In this document: positions 35,172-44,484 of the stretch, piece by piece
Numbering within the stretch: position 1 is the first letter of the stretch
How the letters are laid out: each line of letters starts with the position of its first letter
Origin: Meridianimarinicoccus sp. MJW13
GTDB taxonomy: Bacteria; Pseudomonadota; Alphaproteobacteria; Rhodobacterales; Rhodobacteraceae
Direction: 5' to 3'
Assembly: GCF_014901205.1 (NCBI RefSeq)
Contig: NZ_JACNMU010000008.1
Location: forward strand, 186,001-250,000
Length of the DNA: 64,000 nucleotides
Notes under the pieces: model-generated
What the model saw: only the letters and a program-made list of their open reading frames with translations
What the model was told of the DNA's origin: nothing
The model's database searches: none
Made by a program: the position numbers and the translations under genes

Positions 35172-36448
35172 TGGGCCTTACAATCCTGATCGCCGTATTT
35201 GTCGTTGGGCTGATAATTGGCCTGCCCGTGGCCGTGACGCTGGGCGTCAGCTCGCTCAGCTATCTGTTGATCATGGGCATCCCCGCCGTGGTGATGCCGC
35301 AAAAAATGTATGCGGGCATGGACGTATTCGTCCTGCTCAGCATTCCGGGTTTCATCCTTGCGGGCAACCTGATGAACCGTGGCGGAATTACCGAACGCAT
35401 TATCCGCTTCGCAAACTCTCTGGTTGGCTGGATCCGGGGCGGCCTTGGATTGACCAACGTCGGCGCGTCGATGCTGTTTGGCGGCATCACCGGCACGGCT
35501 GTGGCCGATGCGGCCTCTATCGGTGGCGTGATGATTCCGGGGATGAAAAAGGCGGGGTATCCGGCTGATTTTTCGGCGGCCGTCACCGCGGCGTCCTCGA
35601 CCGTGGGGCCGATCATCCCACCCAGCGTCCCGATGATCATTGTCGGTGCTTTGTCGGGCATTTCCGTCGGCAAGATGTTCCTGGCGGGGGCCATTCCCGG
35701 CATCCTGATGGGTCTTGCGATGATGGTCACGACCTATCTGATCGCGCGCAAGAAGAACTTCCCCAAACAGGACTGGCAAGGCTTCAGCGAAATCGGCAAA
35801 TCGTTTGCGGGGGCGTTCTGGGCGCTCGCGATGACCGGGATCATTCTTTACGGCCTGCTCAGCGGGATCGCGACACCCACGGAAACGGCCATCGTTGCCT
35901 CGGTCTATGCCATGGTGATCGGGCTGTTCATCTACCGCGAACTGCCGGTTCTGGAGATTCCGAAGATCGTCGTGGACAGTGCCGTGTCCGCCACGGGCAT
36001 CCTGCTGCTTGTCGGGTTTGCCAATGTCTTCGGCTGGATTCTGGTGTCGGAACAGATCCCGCAGGCGATTGCCTCGGCGGTTCTGTCGATGACCGACAAC
36101 AAGTTCCTGGTGATCCTGATCATCAACATCCTGCTGTTGCTGGTCGGAATGTTCATGGAAACGATCGCGGCGCTGATCATCCTTTTCGTGCCGCTTCTGG
36201 CACTTGCCGTTGCGGTGGATATCGAACCGCTGCACTTCGCGACCTTCGCGGTTCTGAACCTGATGATCGGCCTGACCACGCCCCCCCTGGGTGTCTGCCT
36301 GTTCGTCTGCGCCGGGATCGCGCGCCTGCCGCTCACCCCTGTCGTGATCGCAATCCTTCCATTCCTGTTCACCAACATCCTTGTGCTGTTGCTGGTGTCC
36401 TATGTGCCTGCCATTTCGACATGGCTGCCTTCTGTCCTCATGCCTTAG
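35171..36448 (+). CDS. dctM: TRAP transporter large permease (DctM)
   Basis: Inner-membrane permease of 425 aa with about twelve helices. DctM signature segments are PGFILAGNLMNRGGITERII, NVGASMLFGGITGTAVADA, VGPIIPPSVPMIIVG and TPTETAIVASVYAM, ending with MIGLTTPPLGVCLF. It uses an ion gradient to bring in the ligand captured by DctP. Translationally coupled to dctQ; the dehydrogenase follows after 8 bp. Confidence 0.95.
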   Translation: MGLTILIAVFVVGLIIGLPVAVTLGVSSLSYLLIMGIPAVVMPQKMYAGMDVFVLLSIPGFILAGNLMNRGGITERIIRFANSLVGWIRGGLGLTNVGASMLFGGITGTAVADAASIGGVMIPGMKKAGYPADFSAAVTAASSTVGPIIPPSVPMIIVGALSGISVGKMFLAGAIPGILMGLAMMVTTYLIARKKNFPKQDWQGFSEIGKSFAGAFWALAMTGIILYGLLSGIATPTETAIVASVYAMVIGLFIYRELPVLEIPKIVVDSAVSATGILLLVGFANVFGWILVSEQIPQAIASAVLSMTDNKFLVILIINILLLLVGMFMETIAALIILFVPLLALAVAVDIEPLHFATFAVLNLMIGLTTPPLGVCLFVCAGIARLPLTPVVIAILPFLFTNILVLLLVSYVPAISTWLPSVLMP

Positions 36449-36456
36449 GAAAAAAC

Positions 36457-37503
36457 ATGACCATCAAAGCCTGTGTTCTTCACAAACAAAATGACCTGCG
36501 CGTTGATGAGGTTGCCCTTGACGACATGGGCCCCGACGATGTGCGTGTCGCCATGACCCACGGCGGGATCTGTGGGTCTGACATGCACTATTACCAAGAC
36601 GGCGGCTTCGGCCCGGTGCGCGTCATTGCCCCGATCATTCTGGGTCACGAAGTGTCCGGTGTGATCGAGGCGGTGGGCGCCAAGGTGGGCGACCTTCAGA
36701 TCGGCGACCGCGTCGCCGTCAGCCCCAGCCAGCCCTGCTTTGATTGTGAATACTGTGCCCGCGAAGAATTTCAGCACTGCGTGAACATGCGCTTCATGGG
36801 CTCTGCGCGCACGGTTCCCCATGTTCAGGGTGGGTTCCGATCCAAGATGGTGACGCCGCAGCGACAGTGTTTCAAGATCGGCAAGGACACCCCGCTGGCC
36901 AATGCCGCCTGTAGCGAACCTCTGGCGGTGTGCCTGCATGCCGCGGCTCAGGCGGGTCCGCTTGGCAGCAAGAAAGTCCTGGTTACCGGGGCCGGGCCGA
37001 TTGGCGCGCTGTGCGTGGCGGTTGCCAAAATGCAGGGGGCCGACAGCATCGTTGTGACCGATCTGTTCGACTTCACGCTGGCCGTATCCGAAAGGATGGG
37101 CGCGACCAAGACAATCAACATTGGTGCCAACCGTGACGGCGTGGCCGAATACGTGGCCGAACACGGACCCTTCGATATCGTGTTCGAATGCTCCGCCGCC
37201 GAACCCGCCATCCTCTCTGCCATCGCGGCCGTGCGTCCGCGCGGCACAATCGTACAAGTGGGCGTCGCCGGCAGCCTGAGCCTTCCGATCAACGCAATCG
37301 TCGGCAAGGAAATCAACTTCAAGGGCACGCACCGCTTCCACCCGGAGTTCGCACAGGCGGTAGACCTGATTGATCGCGGCGTCATCGACGTGACCCCGAT
37401 CGTGACCCAGACCTATCCCTTGGAAGACGCTGTCGAGGCCTTCAAGACAGCCGCCAACCGCGAGAAGGCAGTCAAGGTGCAGTTGAAGCTTGAGGCCCCC
37501 TAG
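36457..37503 (+). CDS. Zinc-dependent polyol/aldonate dehydrogenase (L-idonate or L-gulonate 5-dehydrogenase-like)
   Basis: Medium-chain dehydrogenase of 348 aa. The catalytic zinc site includes GGICGSDMHYY and GHEVSGVIE. The structural zinc cysteines are in CFDCEYCAREEFQHC, and the NAD site is GAGPIGALC followed by VVTDLFD. It resembles IdnD-type L-idonate 5-dehydrogenase. In this operon an L-gulonate 5-dehydrogenase role is attractive, since that reaction gives D-fructuronate, the substrate of UxuB. ATG 36457 follows AGGAAAAAAC; the earlier in-frame ATG at 36421 lies inside dctM. Last gene of the uronate operon. Confidence 0.88.
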   Translation: MTIKACVLHKQNDLRVDEVALDDMGPDDVRVAMTHGGICGSDMHYYQDGGFGPVRVIAPIILGHEVSGVIEAVGAKVGDLQIGDRVAVSPSQPCFDCEYCAREEFQHCVNMRFMGSARTVPHVQGGFRSKMVTPQRQCFKIGKDTPLANAACSEPLAVCLHAAAQAGPLGSKKVLVTGAGPIGALCVAVAKMQGADSIVVTDLFDFTLAVSERMGATKTINIGANRDGVAEYVAEHGPFDIVFECSAAEPAILSAIAAVRPRGTIVQVGVAGSLSLPINAIVGKEINFKGTHRFHPEFAQAVDLIDRGVIDVTPIVTQTYPLEDAVEAFKTAANREKAVKVQLKLEAP

Positions 37504-37523
37504 ATTTGTAGAGCCCACCGGGT

Positions 37524-37546
37524 TCAGTTTCTGCTGACTGATTTTT
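37524..37546 (+). terminator. Weak terminator candidate after the uronate operon
   Basis: A short 5-bp stem (TCAGT ... ACTGA) with an 8-nt loop followed by TTTTTG, starting 20 nt after the dehydrogenase stop. Position and T-run fit a terminator but the stem is short. The remaining gap to putA (to 37750) shows no gene. Confidence 0.3.
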
Positions 37547-37750
37547 GAAATCACCGGGCATTGATTGCCGAAGGACAGATCGCAAGGGGCCGGCACAAAC
37601 ATCTGGGGCCGCATTCACAAGGCCACACAAACACACCGAAGGCGTCCCCGGCCCGTCTTCGTGAGACATTGGGAAGCTTCCAGCTTCCGGCGGTCCAAGG
37701 TTGGAAATCACCGCAGCCCCATCCGCCCCGGGGCCAGCGGTGAGTTCCCT

Positions 37751-40700
37751 TTACGACGCTGACGCCAGCAATTTTGCGTTGCCGCCTGCTGCAGTGGTAT
37801 CGATGCAAAGGTGGCGTTCCAGGACATAGCGTTCAGGGGCAATCTCCTCGACCACCAGGGGGACGATTGGGCCTTCACATTGCGACAGGGCGATACGCAG
37901 GGCGTGCGTCCAGTCCGATGCACCCGCGGCCGCCACGACGTCGATGTCCGCCATGTCTGCCAGGCTTTCGGGATCGATTGTTCCGTCCAGGGCCACAACC
38001 GGTGCGCCGGCGTCGGACAATGGTGCGGCCAGGGCCTTGCCGCCGGGCACGACAATCACCACCGGGCACCCGGCACCCAAAGCCTGTACGGCTTGTGCGA
38101 AGGCGATCTCGGGGGTCGGACCAAGGCACAGGACATTCCCGCGTGGGAACGTGCTCAGACGGTTGCTTTCGCCCGTCGGCCCCGGCAGCGTCTGTGGCGA
38201 GGTGTCGAAAGCGGCGGTTTCCGACAGCGCCCGGCGCACCACGCCGACACTTCCGCTCAGGGCCGTGCGCAGGGCGTGGACCCGGTCCGGCCGTGCGGCC
38301 CAGTTGCGGGCATCCAGTGTCGACACGGCCTTTCGCACAGCTTCCATGCTGACCGCGGCACCCACGGGCGCAGCGTGGCTGCCGGATTTGCCAACCTTTC
38401 GGAACCGGGTCAGGTACAGCGGACCGCCCGCTTTGGGCCCGGTGCCCGAAAGGCCTTCGCCGCCGAACGGCTGGCTGCCGACGATGGCACCGATCTGGTT
38501 GCGGTTGACGTAGCAGTTGCCGACCTGAATGTGTTCGATGATCTGCTCGACCCGGTCGTCGATCCGGGTGTGCAGCCCGAATGTCAGGCCGTATTGCCGC
38601 GCATTGATGGCGTCGACCACATTGTCAATCTGGTCTGCCTTGAACGTCGCCACGTGCAGCACAGGGCCAAAGATCTCGCGTTCCATGTCGGCGATGCCGC
38701 CCACCTTGACGATTGCCGGCGTGACATAGGTGCCGCCATCGGGCGCGGGCAAAGTCTTGATCAGGGTGCCCGCCTTCCGGTGCCCGTCGATGTAGCCCAT
38801 GATGTCCCTTTGCGCATCGGCATCAATGACCGGCGACACATCGACATCCAGCCGCCAGGAATCGCCAATCACCAGCGCATCAAGCGCGCCGGACAGCATC
38901 TCCATCAGTTTGTCGTGCACGTCCTCCTGGACATAGAGAATACGCAGCGCCGAACAGCGCTGACCGGCAGACTGGAACGACGAGATCAGGATGTCGCGCA
39001 CGGCCTGTTCCGGCAGCGCGGTGCTGTCCACGATCATGGCGTTCAGACCGCCGGTTTCGGCAATCAGCACCGCATCCGGCCCGGCGTTCTTCGCCAGCGC
39101 CTTGTTGATGATCATCGCAACTTCGGTCGAGCCGGTGAAACAGACGCCGGCAATGCGCGGATCCGAGGTCAGCGGGCCGCCGACCGTAGGACCGTCGCCG
39201 GGCAGAAGCTGCAGGGCCGCCTCTGGCAAGCCACAGTCGCGCATCATCTGCACAGCCCGCGCGGCGATGATCGGAGTCTGCTCGGCGGGTTTGGCCAGAA
39301 CCGCATTGCCGACAGCCAGCGCCGCCGCGATCTGGCCGGTGAAGATGGCCAACGGAAAGTTCCAGGGACTGATGCAAACGAAAATCCCGCGCGGGCTGCC
39401 CGGTTCCTCTTCGCTCAGACGTTCGGCCTCGTTCGCGTAGAAGCGAAGGAAATCCACCGCCTCGCGCACTTCGGCGATGCCGTCGAGCACGGTCTTGCCC
39501 GCCTCGCGCGTGGTGATAGCGGTCAGTTCCGCGGTGTTGTCCTCGTACATGTCGGCCAGTTTGCGCAGGACATCCGCCCGGTCCGATACCGGCCTGGCCG
39601 ACCATTCCCTGAACCCCTCTTCGGCAGCATCGAGGGCTGCGGCGACATCCTCGGCCGAGGCCTCCTGAACGGTGCCGACAATGCGGCTTTTGTCAGCGGG
39701 AGAATAGACTTCGCGCTTGGGACCGTTCGAGGCGCGGCCACCGGCCAGCATCGGGCCTGCATCCCATGTCACATCGGCGAACGCCTCGCGCGCGGCCATC
39801 AAGGGCAGGATCGAAGCGGGTTCGTTGACGCGGTAGCCTTTCGAGTTGCGACGGTAGGGTGCGAAAAGCTCGGATGGCGGCCGGATCGACGGGTTGGCGA
39901 TCTCATCCCCCAGCTTTTCCATCTCGCTGACCGGGTCGGCAGAGATTGCCTCGGCGGGGATGTCGGGATCGACGATCTGGTTCACGAAGGACGAGTTGGC
40001 GCCGTTTTCCAAAAGGCGACGGACGAGGTAGGCCAGCAGATCCTGGTGCGCGCCAACCGGCGCATAGATGCGACAGCGGGTGCCTTCGGATTCCTTGACG
40101 ATCTGGTGCAGGGATTCGCCCATGCCGTGCAGTCGCTGGAATTCGAAGCTGTCCTTGTCGTTGCCGGCCATCTGCACGACGGCGGCGCAGGTGTGCGCAT
40201 TGTGGGTGGCGAACTGCGGATAGATCCGGTCGCGCCGGTCCAGCAGCATCTGCGCGCAGGCCATGTAGCTGACATCGGTGTTGTTCTTGCGGGTGAAGAC
40301 CGGGAACCGCTCGACCCCCAACTCCTGCGCCAGCTTGATTTCGGTGTCCCAATAGGCGCCCTTGACCAGCCGCACCATGATCTTGCGATCATGGCGTTCG
40401 GCCATGTCATACAGCGTTTCGATCACCGGGGCAGCGCGACGGCCATAGGCCTGCACCACCACGCCAAATCCATCCCAGCCGTCAAGCTCCGGCTCGGACA
40501 TCATCGCCTCGATCACGTCCAGGGAAAGGTCCAGGCGGTCCTGCTCTTCGGCGTCGATGTTGAAGCCGATCCCGGCCTTGGCCGCCTGCTTCACCAGTTC
40601 GATCGCCCGCGGGACCAACTCGGCCATCACTGTTTCTTTGTGGGTGTACTCATAGCGCGGGTGCAGGGCCGACAGTTTGACCGAAATGCCCGGAGACGAG

Positions 40701-41416
40701 CGGACGTCGCCCTTGGCCTGCTTGGCGATCGCGGTGATCGCCTTGGCATAGGCGGCATGATAGCGAACGGCATCGTCGTCGGTGCGCGCCGCTTCCCCAA
40801 GCATGTCATAGGAATAGGTATAGCCCTTCTTCTCAAGCTCGCGGGCGTTCTTCATGCCTTCTTCGATGGTTTGGCCCAGCACGAACTGTCGTCCCAGCAC
40901 TTTCATCGACTGTCCGACGGCGGTGCGCACGACCGGTTCACCCAGACGTTTGACCAGCCCGCGCAAGGCGCGTGCGGGACCCCGGGGTTCATCATCCAGC
41001 ACCTTGCCGGTCAGCATCAGCGCCCAGGTCGAGGCATTCACCAGCGTCGACGACGAATGCCCCAGATGCGCGCCCCAGTTCGACGGCGCGACCTTGTCCT
41101 CGATCAGATCATCAATCGTGTCGGCATCCGGCACCCGCAACAGCGCCTCGGCGAGGCACATCAGGCCAACGCCTTCCGAGGTCGAAAGCCCGTATTCGGC
41201 CAGAAACGCCTCCATCATCGACGGTTTGGTTTCGCTCCGGACCCGCTTGACGAATGTCGCGCCCACGGCGGCGGCCTTGTCACGGTCTGCCTTGGACAGC
41301 TTGATGCCGGCCGCAAGAGACCCGAGAAGCGCGGCTTCTTCGGCGGTGTAATTTGCACGGACCCGTGCGCGGAACGGATTGTCGATGTCCTGGATTGCAG
41401 CAGTTGCTTTGTTCAC
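37751..41416 (-). CDS. putA: Bifunctional proline dehydrogenase / L-glutamate gamma-semialdehyde dehydrogenase
   Basis: Peripheral-membrane enzyme of 1221 aa oxidising proline to glutamate in two steps. The FAD-dependent proline dehydrogenase barrel covers about residues 150-480 (KGYTYSYDMLGEAARTDDDA, YEYTHKETV, NIDAEEQDRLDLSLDVIE, RLVKGAYWDTEIK, THNAHTC). The P5C dehydrogenase domain covers about 570-1030 (CISPWNFPLAIFTGQIAAAL, glutamate in IAETGGLNAMI, catalytic cysteine in SAGQRCSALR). The roughly 200-residue C-terminal domain is typical of long PutA forms. GTG 41416 has GGGAG eight bases upstream; a TTG 15 bp earlier is less likely. There is no obvious N-terminal ribbon-helix-helix DNA-binding domain. 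It can receive proline made by the ornithine cyclodeaminase at 61.7 kb. Confidence 0.96.
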   Translation of the reverse strand: MNKATAAIQDIDNPFRARVRANYTAEEAALLGSLAAGIKLSKADRDKAAAVGATFVKRVRSETKPSMMEAFLAEYGLSTSEGVGLMCLAEALLRVPDADTIDDLIEDKVAPSNWGAHLGHSSSTLVNASTWALMLTGKVLDDEPRGPARALRGLVKRLGEPVVRTAVGQSMKVLGRQFVLGQTIEEGMKNARELEKKGYTYSYDMLGEAARTDDDAVRYHAAYAKAITAIAKQAKGDVRSSPGISVKLSALHPRYEYTHKETVMAELVPRAIELVKQAAKAGIGFNIDAEEQDRLDLSLDVIEAMMSEPELDGWDGFGVVVQAYGRRAAPVIETLYDMAERHDRKIMVRLVKGAYWDTEIKLAQELGVERFPVFTRKNNTDVSYMACAQMLLDRRDRIYPQFATHNAHTCAAVVQMAGNDKDSFEFQRLHGMGESLHQIVKESEGTRCRIYAPVGAHQDLLAYLVRRLLENGANSSFVNQIVDPDIPAEAISADPVSEMEKLGDEIANPSIRPPSELFAPYRRNSKGYRVNEPASILPLMAAREAFADVTWDAGPMLAGGRASNGPKREVYSPADKSRIVGTVQEASAEDVAAALDAAEEGFREWSARPVSDRADVLRKLADMYEDNTAELTAITTREAGKTVLDGIAEVREAVDFLRFYANEAERLSEEEPGSPRGIFVCISPWNFPLAIFTGQIAAALAVGNAVLAKPAEQTPIIAARAVQMMRDCGLPEAALQLLPGDGPTVGGPLTSDPRIAGVCFTGSTEVAMIINKALAKNAGPDAVLIAETGGLNAMIVDSTALPEQAVRDILISSFQSAGQRCSALRILYVQEDVHDKLMEMLSGALDALVIGDSWRLDVDVSPVIDADAQRDIMGYIDGHRKAGTLIKTLPAPDGGTYVTPAIVKVGGIADMEREIFGPVLHVATFKADQIDNVVDAINARQYGLTFGLHTRIDDRVEQIIEHIQVGNCYVNRNQIGAIVGSQPFGGEGLSGTGPKAGGPLYLTRFRKVGKSGSHAAPVGAAVSMEAVRKAVSTLDARNWAARPDRVHALRTALSGSVGVVRRALSETAAFDTSPQTLPGPTGESNRLSTFPRGNVLCLGPTPEIAFAQAVQALGAGCPVVIVVPGGKALAAPLSDAGAPVVALDGTIDPESLADMADIDVVAAAGASDWTHALRIALSQCEGPIVPLVVEEIAPERYVLERHLCIDTTAAGGNAKLLASAS

Positions 41417-41479
41417 CGTCGTGTCTCCCAACGCATTATCACGGTCTGGCCGTGCCAGAGTGTTTGTTAGTCGGCTTGG

Positions 41480-42325
41480 TCACGGATGGGTCAGGCAGGG
41501 CCGGTCATAGCTGTCCCATCTGTCCATCAGAAACGTGTAGTTGGCGCGCGCTTCGCGCATGTGCTGAGGATCAATTGCGACGTAGCGAAAATCCTCATCC
41601 CGGTCAGCGAAATGCTGGGGTCCGCAAGTATCGTCCATCCACGGATAGCAGAACAGCGAGTTCCCATAGTCCTGACCCGCGCGGTTCAGCGACAGGAAGA
41701 ACACCTGATTTTCAAGCGCGCGCGTCGTGGCAAAGGCATGCCAGGTGGGAAAGGACGGGTCCCTGAAATAGGCGCCACTATGCAGGATGACATCCACGCC
41801 GTGCTTAAGAACCAGAACTCGCGACAGTTCCGGGAAACGGATGTCGTAGCAAATGATTGGCGACAGGGTGAAGCCATTGACCTTGAACGTGAAGATGCCG
41901 TTGCCGATCGAGAAATAGTCTTTCTCCATCGAAGCGCCGTATTGGCACAGATGCAGCTTGTCATAGTGCCCGGCCAGCTCTCCTTCCGGCGTGACAACCG
42001 CCATCGAAATATAGGTCCCGGCGTCGTCCCGCCGGGCAAACCCATAGCACACATGAATGCCGAATTCGACAGCAAGTGCTGCCCACGTCTGAAACGAGGC
42101 CCCGTCCAGCGGTTCGGCAATCTCATCAAGCTGGTCAAACGCTGCGCGGGAATAGTCGATGCTGGAAAGCTCGGGCAGGACCACGAGATCAGCGCGCTTT
42201 TCGGTCAGCCGCTCTCGCAGCTTTGCAGCCGTATCCGCAAGATGACTGTCACGCGCCTGCGCGGTCGTCGTCGGCGGAATTGCAATCTGGCAGGCCAATA
42301 GAGTGAGAGACTCTTGCGCTGTCAT
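41480..42325 (-). CDS. Carbon-nitrogen hydrolase (nitrilase superfamily), substrate unknown
   Basis: Cytoplasmic amidohydrolase of 281 aa. The Glu-Lys-Cys triad is visible: glutamate in DLVVLPELSS, lysine in HYDKLHLCQYG and cysteine in SPIICYDIRFPEL. The fold spans the whole protein (start LLACQIAIP, end YTFLMDRWDSYDRPCL). The group resembles amidases hydrolysing omega-amides or carbamoyl compounds, but the specificity cannot be read. It lies 63 bp upstream of putA on the same strand and divergent from a TRAP operon, so it may feed nitrogenous substrate into amino acid catabolism. Confidence 0.88.
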   Translation of the reverse strand: MTAQESLTLLACQIAIPPTTTAQARDSHLADTAAKLRERLTEKRADLVVLPELSSIDYSRAAFDQLDEIAEPLDGASFQTWAALAVEFGIHVCYGFARRDDAGTYISMAVVTPEGELAGHYDKLHLCQYGASMEKDYFSIGNGIFTFKVNGFTLSPIICYDIRFPELSRVLVLKHGVDVILHSGAYFRDPSFPTWHAFATTRALENQVFFLSLNRAGQDYGNSLFCYPWMDDTCGPQHFADRDEDFRYVAIDPQHMREARANYTFLMDRWDSYDRPCLTHP

Positions 42326-42785
42326 CTGAACGGTGTGCTCATATCAGGGCTCCAAATACGTCAATACCTCTGTATTGCACCTGTTTTTCGCGCCCTGCGG
42401 GCAACGTAGCGACTGTCGGGAAATGGCCCAGTGCCCTTGGGTCAGCAGTGACCGAATTCCGCTGCGGAACCTAGATGCTGCACCAGATCATCTTGAATGG
42501 CCAGTTGATTTTTCCTTTGGCCTCAGAGCCGAAGGATTGGTGCTGGCGAGGGTCCGAGGGTCGCATCGGGCCAATCCATGTTTGTCGTTCAGGCGCCTGA
42601 AATCGAGGGTGGCTTTCAAAAGAAGGATGCGGGGTTGTACAGCGGTTTGTTCCAAACAATCGCGACCAATCGAAACAAATTGCCACTATCATCCTAATTG
42701 CCTAGGCTGAGCGAACGCCAACTGTGACGCAGCGCCAAAAGGCGCTTCCAAGCCGAACAAAAAAGAACCCAAGGGAGAGAAGCCG
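42326..42785. other. 460-bp gene-free divergent intergenic region
   Basis: This region between the amidohydrolase and the second TRAP operon must hold both promoters. I see no supported gene in either strand. The ribosome binding site AAGGGAGAG ends it at 42773-42781. Around 42649 there is a short inverted repeat GTTTG-TTC-CAAAC. No confident operator. Confidence 0.5.
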
Positions 42786-43790
42786 ATGAAATTCAAGACG
42801 ATTTCCAATACACTGGTGATAGGTGCGCTCGGTGCCACGATGTCGACCGCAGCGTTTGCACAAGACATGACCTTTCGTTTCGCGGGCACGTTCCCGATCG
42901 ATCACCAGGGCACCAAGATGATGGAGCAGGTCGCCGCCGACGTCGCGGCTGCCGATGTGGGCCTGACCATCGAAGTGTTCCCCGCCAACCAGCTTGGCTC
43001 GGGCGAGGCGCTTTTTGAAGACGTGGCGCGCGGCAACATCGACATGGTGTCAGCCTTCATCTACGCCGACACCGACCCGCGCTTCGACTATCTGTCGATG
43101 CCGTTCCTGGTCAGTGGCTGGGACGAGATGGACAGCGTCATGCGGGACATGAACTCCGAATACAACAATGTCCTGCAAGAGATCACCGACGAATACGGCG
43201 TACATATCTTCGCGCAGAACCCTGAAGGCTTCGTCGGCATCGTCGCCACGCGCGAGCCAAACAACTACAACACCTTCGACGACAAGGGCATGAACATCCG
43301 CGTGTGGTCTTCGCCCATCGTCAAAGGCATGGTGGAACTTCTTGGCTACAGGGCAACCACGATGGCCTGGGGCGATATCTTCCCCGCAATCCAGTCGGGC
43401 ATCGTCGATGGCGCGATCTGCTGCACCAAGACCGCGACCTATTCCATCTTCGCCAAGTCTGACGTCGGCACGCATTTCGTCGAAGTCAATGCGATCCAGG
43501 AAATGACCACCTACTACGCCTCGCAGCGTTCGCTTGACAAACTGAACGACGAACAGCGCGCGGCGCTTGAAGCGGCGCTGACCAAGGCGTCGGACGACTT
43601 CTTTGCCTACAACCGCGAAAACGATGCGGTGTTCGAACAGAAGCTGGTCGAGTCCGGCTACACCATCCTGAAGTACAGCCCGGAAGAACACGCCGCGATG
43701 GCCGCAAAGGTTCGCGAAGAGATCTGGCCGATGATGGCAAAGAACGTCGGTCAGGATATCATCGACCGCATGATGCCGGCCGGGAACTGA
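42786..43790 (+). CDS. dctP: TRAP transporter solute-binding protein (DctP family), substrate unknown
   Basis: Periplasmic receptor of 334 aa; the signal peptide ends AAFAQD. Conserved DctP pattern: FRFAGTFPIDHQGTKMMEQV, LTIEVFPANQLGSGEALFEDV, VRGN-like ARGNIDMVSAFIY, and the ligand-arginine region NTFDDKGMNIRVWSSPIVKG followed by IFPAIQSGIVDGAICCTK. The paired cysteines in the last segment are unusual. The substrate is not inferable; the adjacent amidohydrolase and putA hint at an organic acid or amide. A hairpin separates it from dctQ. Confidence 0.92.
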   Translation: MKFKTISNTLVIGALGATMSTAAFAQDMTFRFAGTFPIDHQGTKMMEQVAADVAAADVGLTIEVFPANQLGSGEALFEDVARGNIDMVSAFIYADTDPRFDYLSMPFLVSGWDEMDSVMRDMNSEYNNVLQEITDEYGVHIFAQNPEGFVGIVATREPNNYNTFDDKGMNIRVWSSPIVKGMVELLGYRATTMAWGDIFPAIQSGIVDGAICCTKTATYSIFAKSDVGTHFVEVNAIQEMTTYYASQRSLDKLNDEQRAALEAALTKASDDFFAYNRENDAVFEQKLVESGYTILKYSPEEHAAMAAKVREEIWPMMAKNVGQDIIDRMMPAGN

Positions 43791-43804
43791 TCACCCGAAC
43801 CCTC

Positions 43805-43834
43805 AGGGAGGCCGCCGACAAGAGCGGCCTCCCT
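43805..43834 (+). promoter_or_regulatory. Hairpin between second TRAP dctP and dctQ
   Basis: A perfect 11-bp inverted repeat (AGGGAGGCCGC, 8-nt loop, GCGGCCTCCCT) followed by TTCC, beginning 15 nt after the dctP stop. Same position relative to its binding-protein gene as the hairpins at 2141, 34620 and 58899. Confidence 0.7.
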
Positions 43835-43869
43835 TTCCAATATGTTGAACCAAAAAACCGGGGGGTGGA

Positions 43870-44484
43870 ATGTCGAACACACAAGCCGAAAAGCCGACTT
43901 TCTTTGGCTATGCGGTCAGAGAGGGTCAGCGAAAGATCACAGACGAACTCCCGCCGGTATTCGGGTATCCGCTGAAATTCGTGGCCTATGTCATGCGGGT
44001 GATCGTGACATTCACCGGATTTCTGATGGCGTTCACCTTCGGCGCCGTCGTGGTCATCAGGTACGGCTTCGGAGGCGACCTTTTTGCCTATGAAGAATGG
44101 CTGCTGGGCATCAGCATCGTCGGTTTCTTTGCCGGCGCGGTTCTGGCCTCGTCCCGCAATCTGCACATCAACGCCGACATTCTGGGCATCGTCATCCATG
44201 ACCCTAAGCTGATCTGGTGGCGCGGGTTCATCGTGCTTGTGATCGAACTGGTTGTGATCCTTTTCCTCTTCTATGCCTGCTACATGTCATTGCTTGACGA
44301 CTTCTCTTTCCCCCGGTTGCGGTCCACACCAGTGCTGCGCATTCCCTTCGTGTCCTGGCGAATTGCCATCATGTGTGCCTTCGGCTTCATGGCGCTGTTC
44401 ACCAGCGCCTATCTCTACGTCCATATCCGAAAGGGACTGGGCCTCCCGCTCCGCTCCGACACTTTGAAGGAGGCCGCGAAGTGA
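43870..44484 (+). CDS. dctQ: TRAP transporter small permease (DctQ)
   Basis: Inner-membrane protein of 204 aa, longer than the first DctQ because of a cytoplasmic N-terminal extension of about 45 residues (FFGYAVREGQRKITDELPPV). It has four helices: roughly residues 50-75, 80-100 (EEWLLGISIVGFFAGAVLA), 120-140 and 165-190. The ribosome binding site is GGGGGGTGG. Its stop overlaps the dctM start (GTGA). Confidence 0.85.
   Translation: MSNTQAEKPTFFGYAVREGQRKITDELPPVFGYPLKFVAYVMRVIVTFTGFLMAFTFGAVVVIRYGFGGDLFAYEEWLLGISIVGFFAGAVLASSRNLHINADILGIVIHDPKLIWWRGFIVLVIELVVILFLFYACYMSLLDDFSFPRLRSTPVLRIPFVSWRIAIMCAFGFMALFTSAYLYVHIRKGLGLPLRSDTLKEAAK

Noticed and set aside
37811-41470. A 1219-codon open frame on the plus strand opposite putA
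   Set aside because: It is the antisense shadow of a clear PutA protein in GC-rich DNA; its translation is rich in Arg, His and Gly with no domain.
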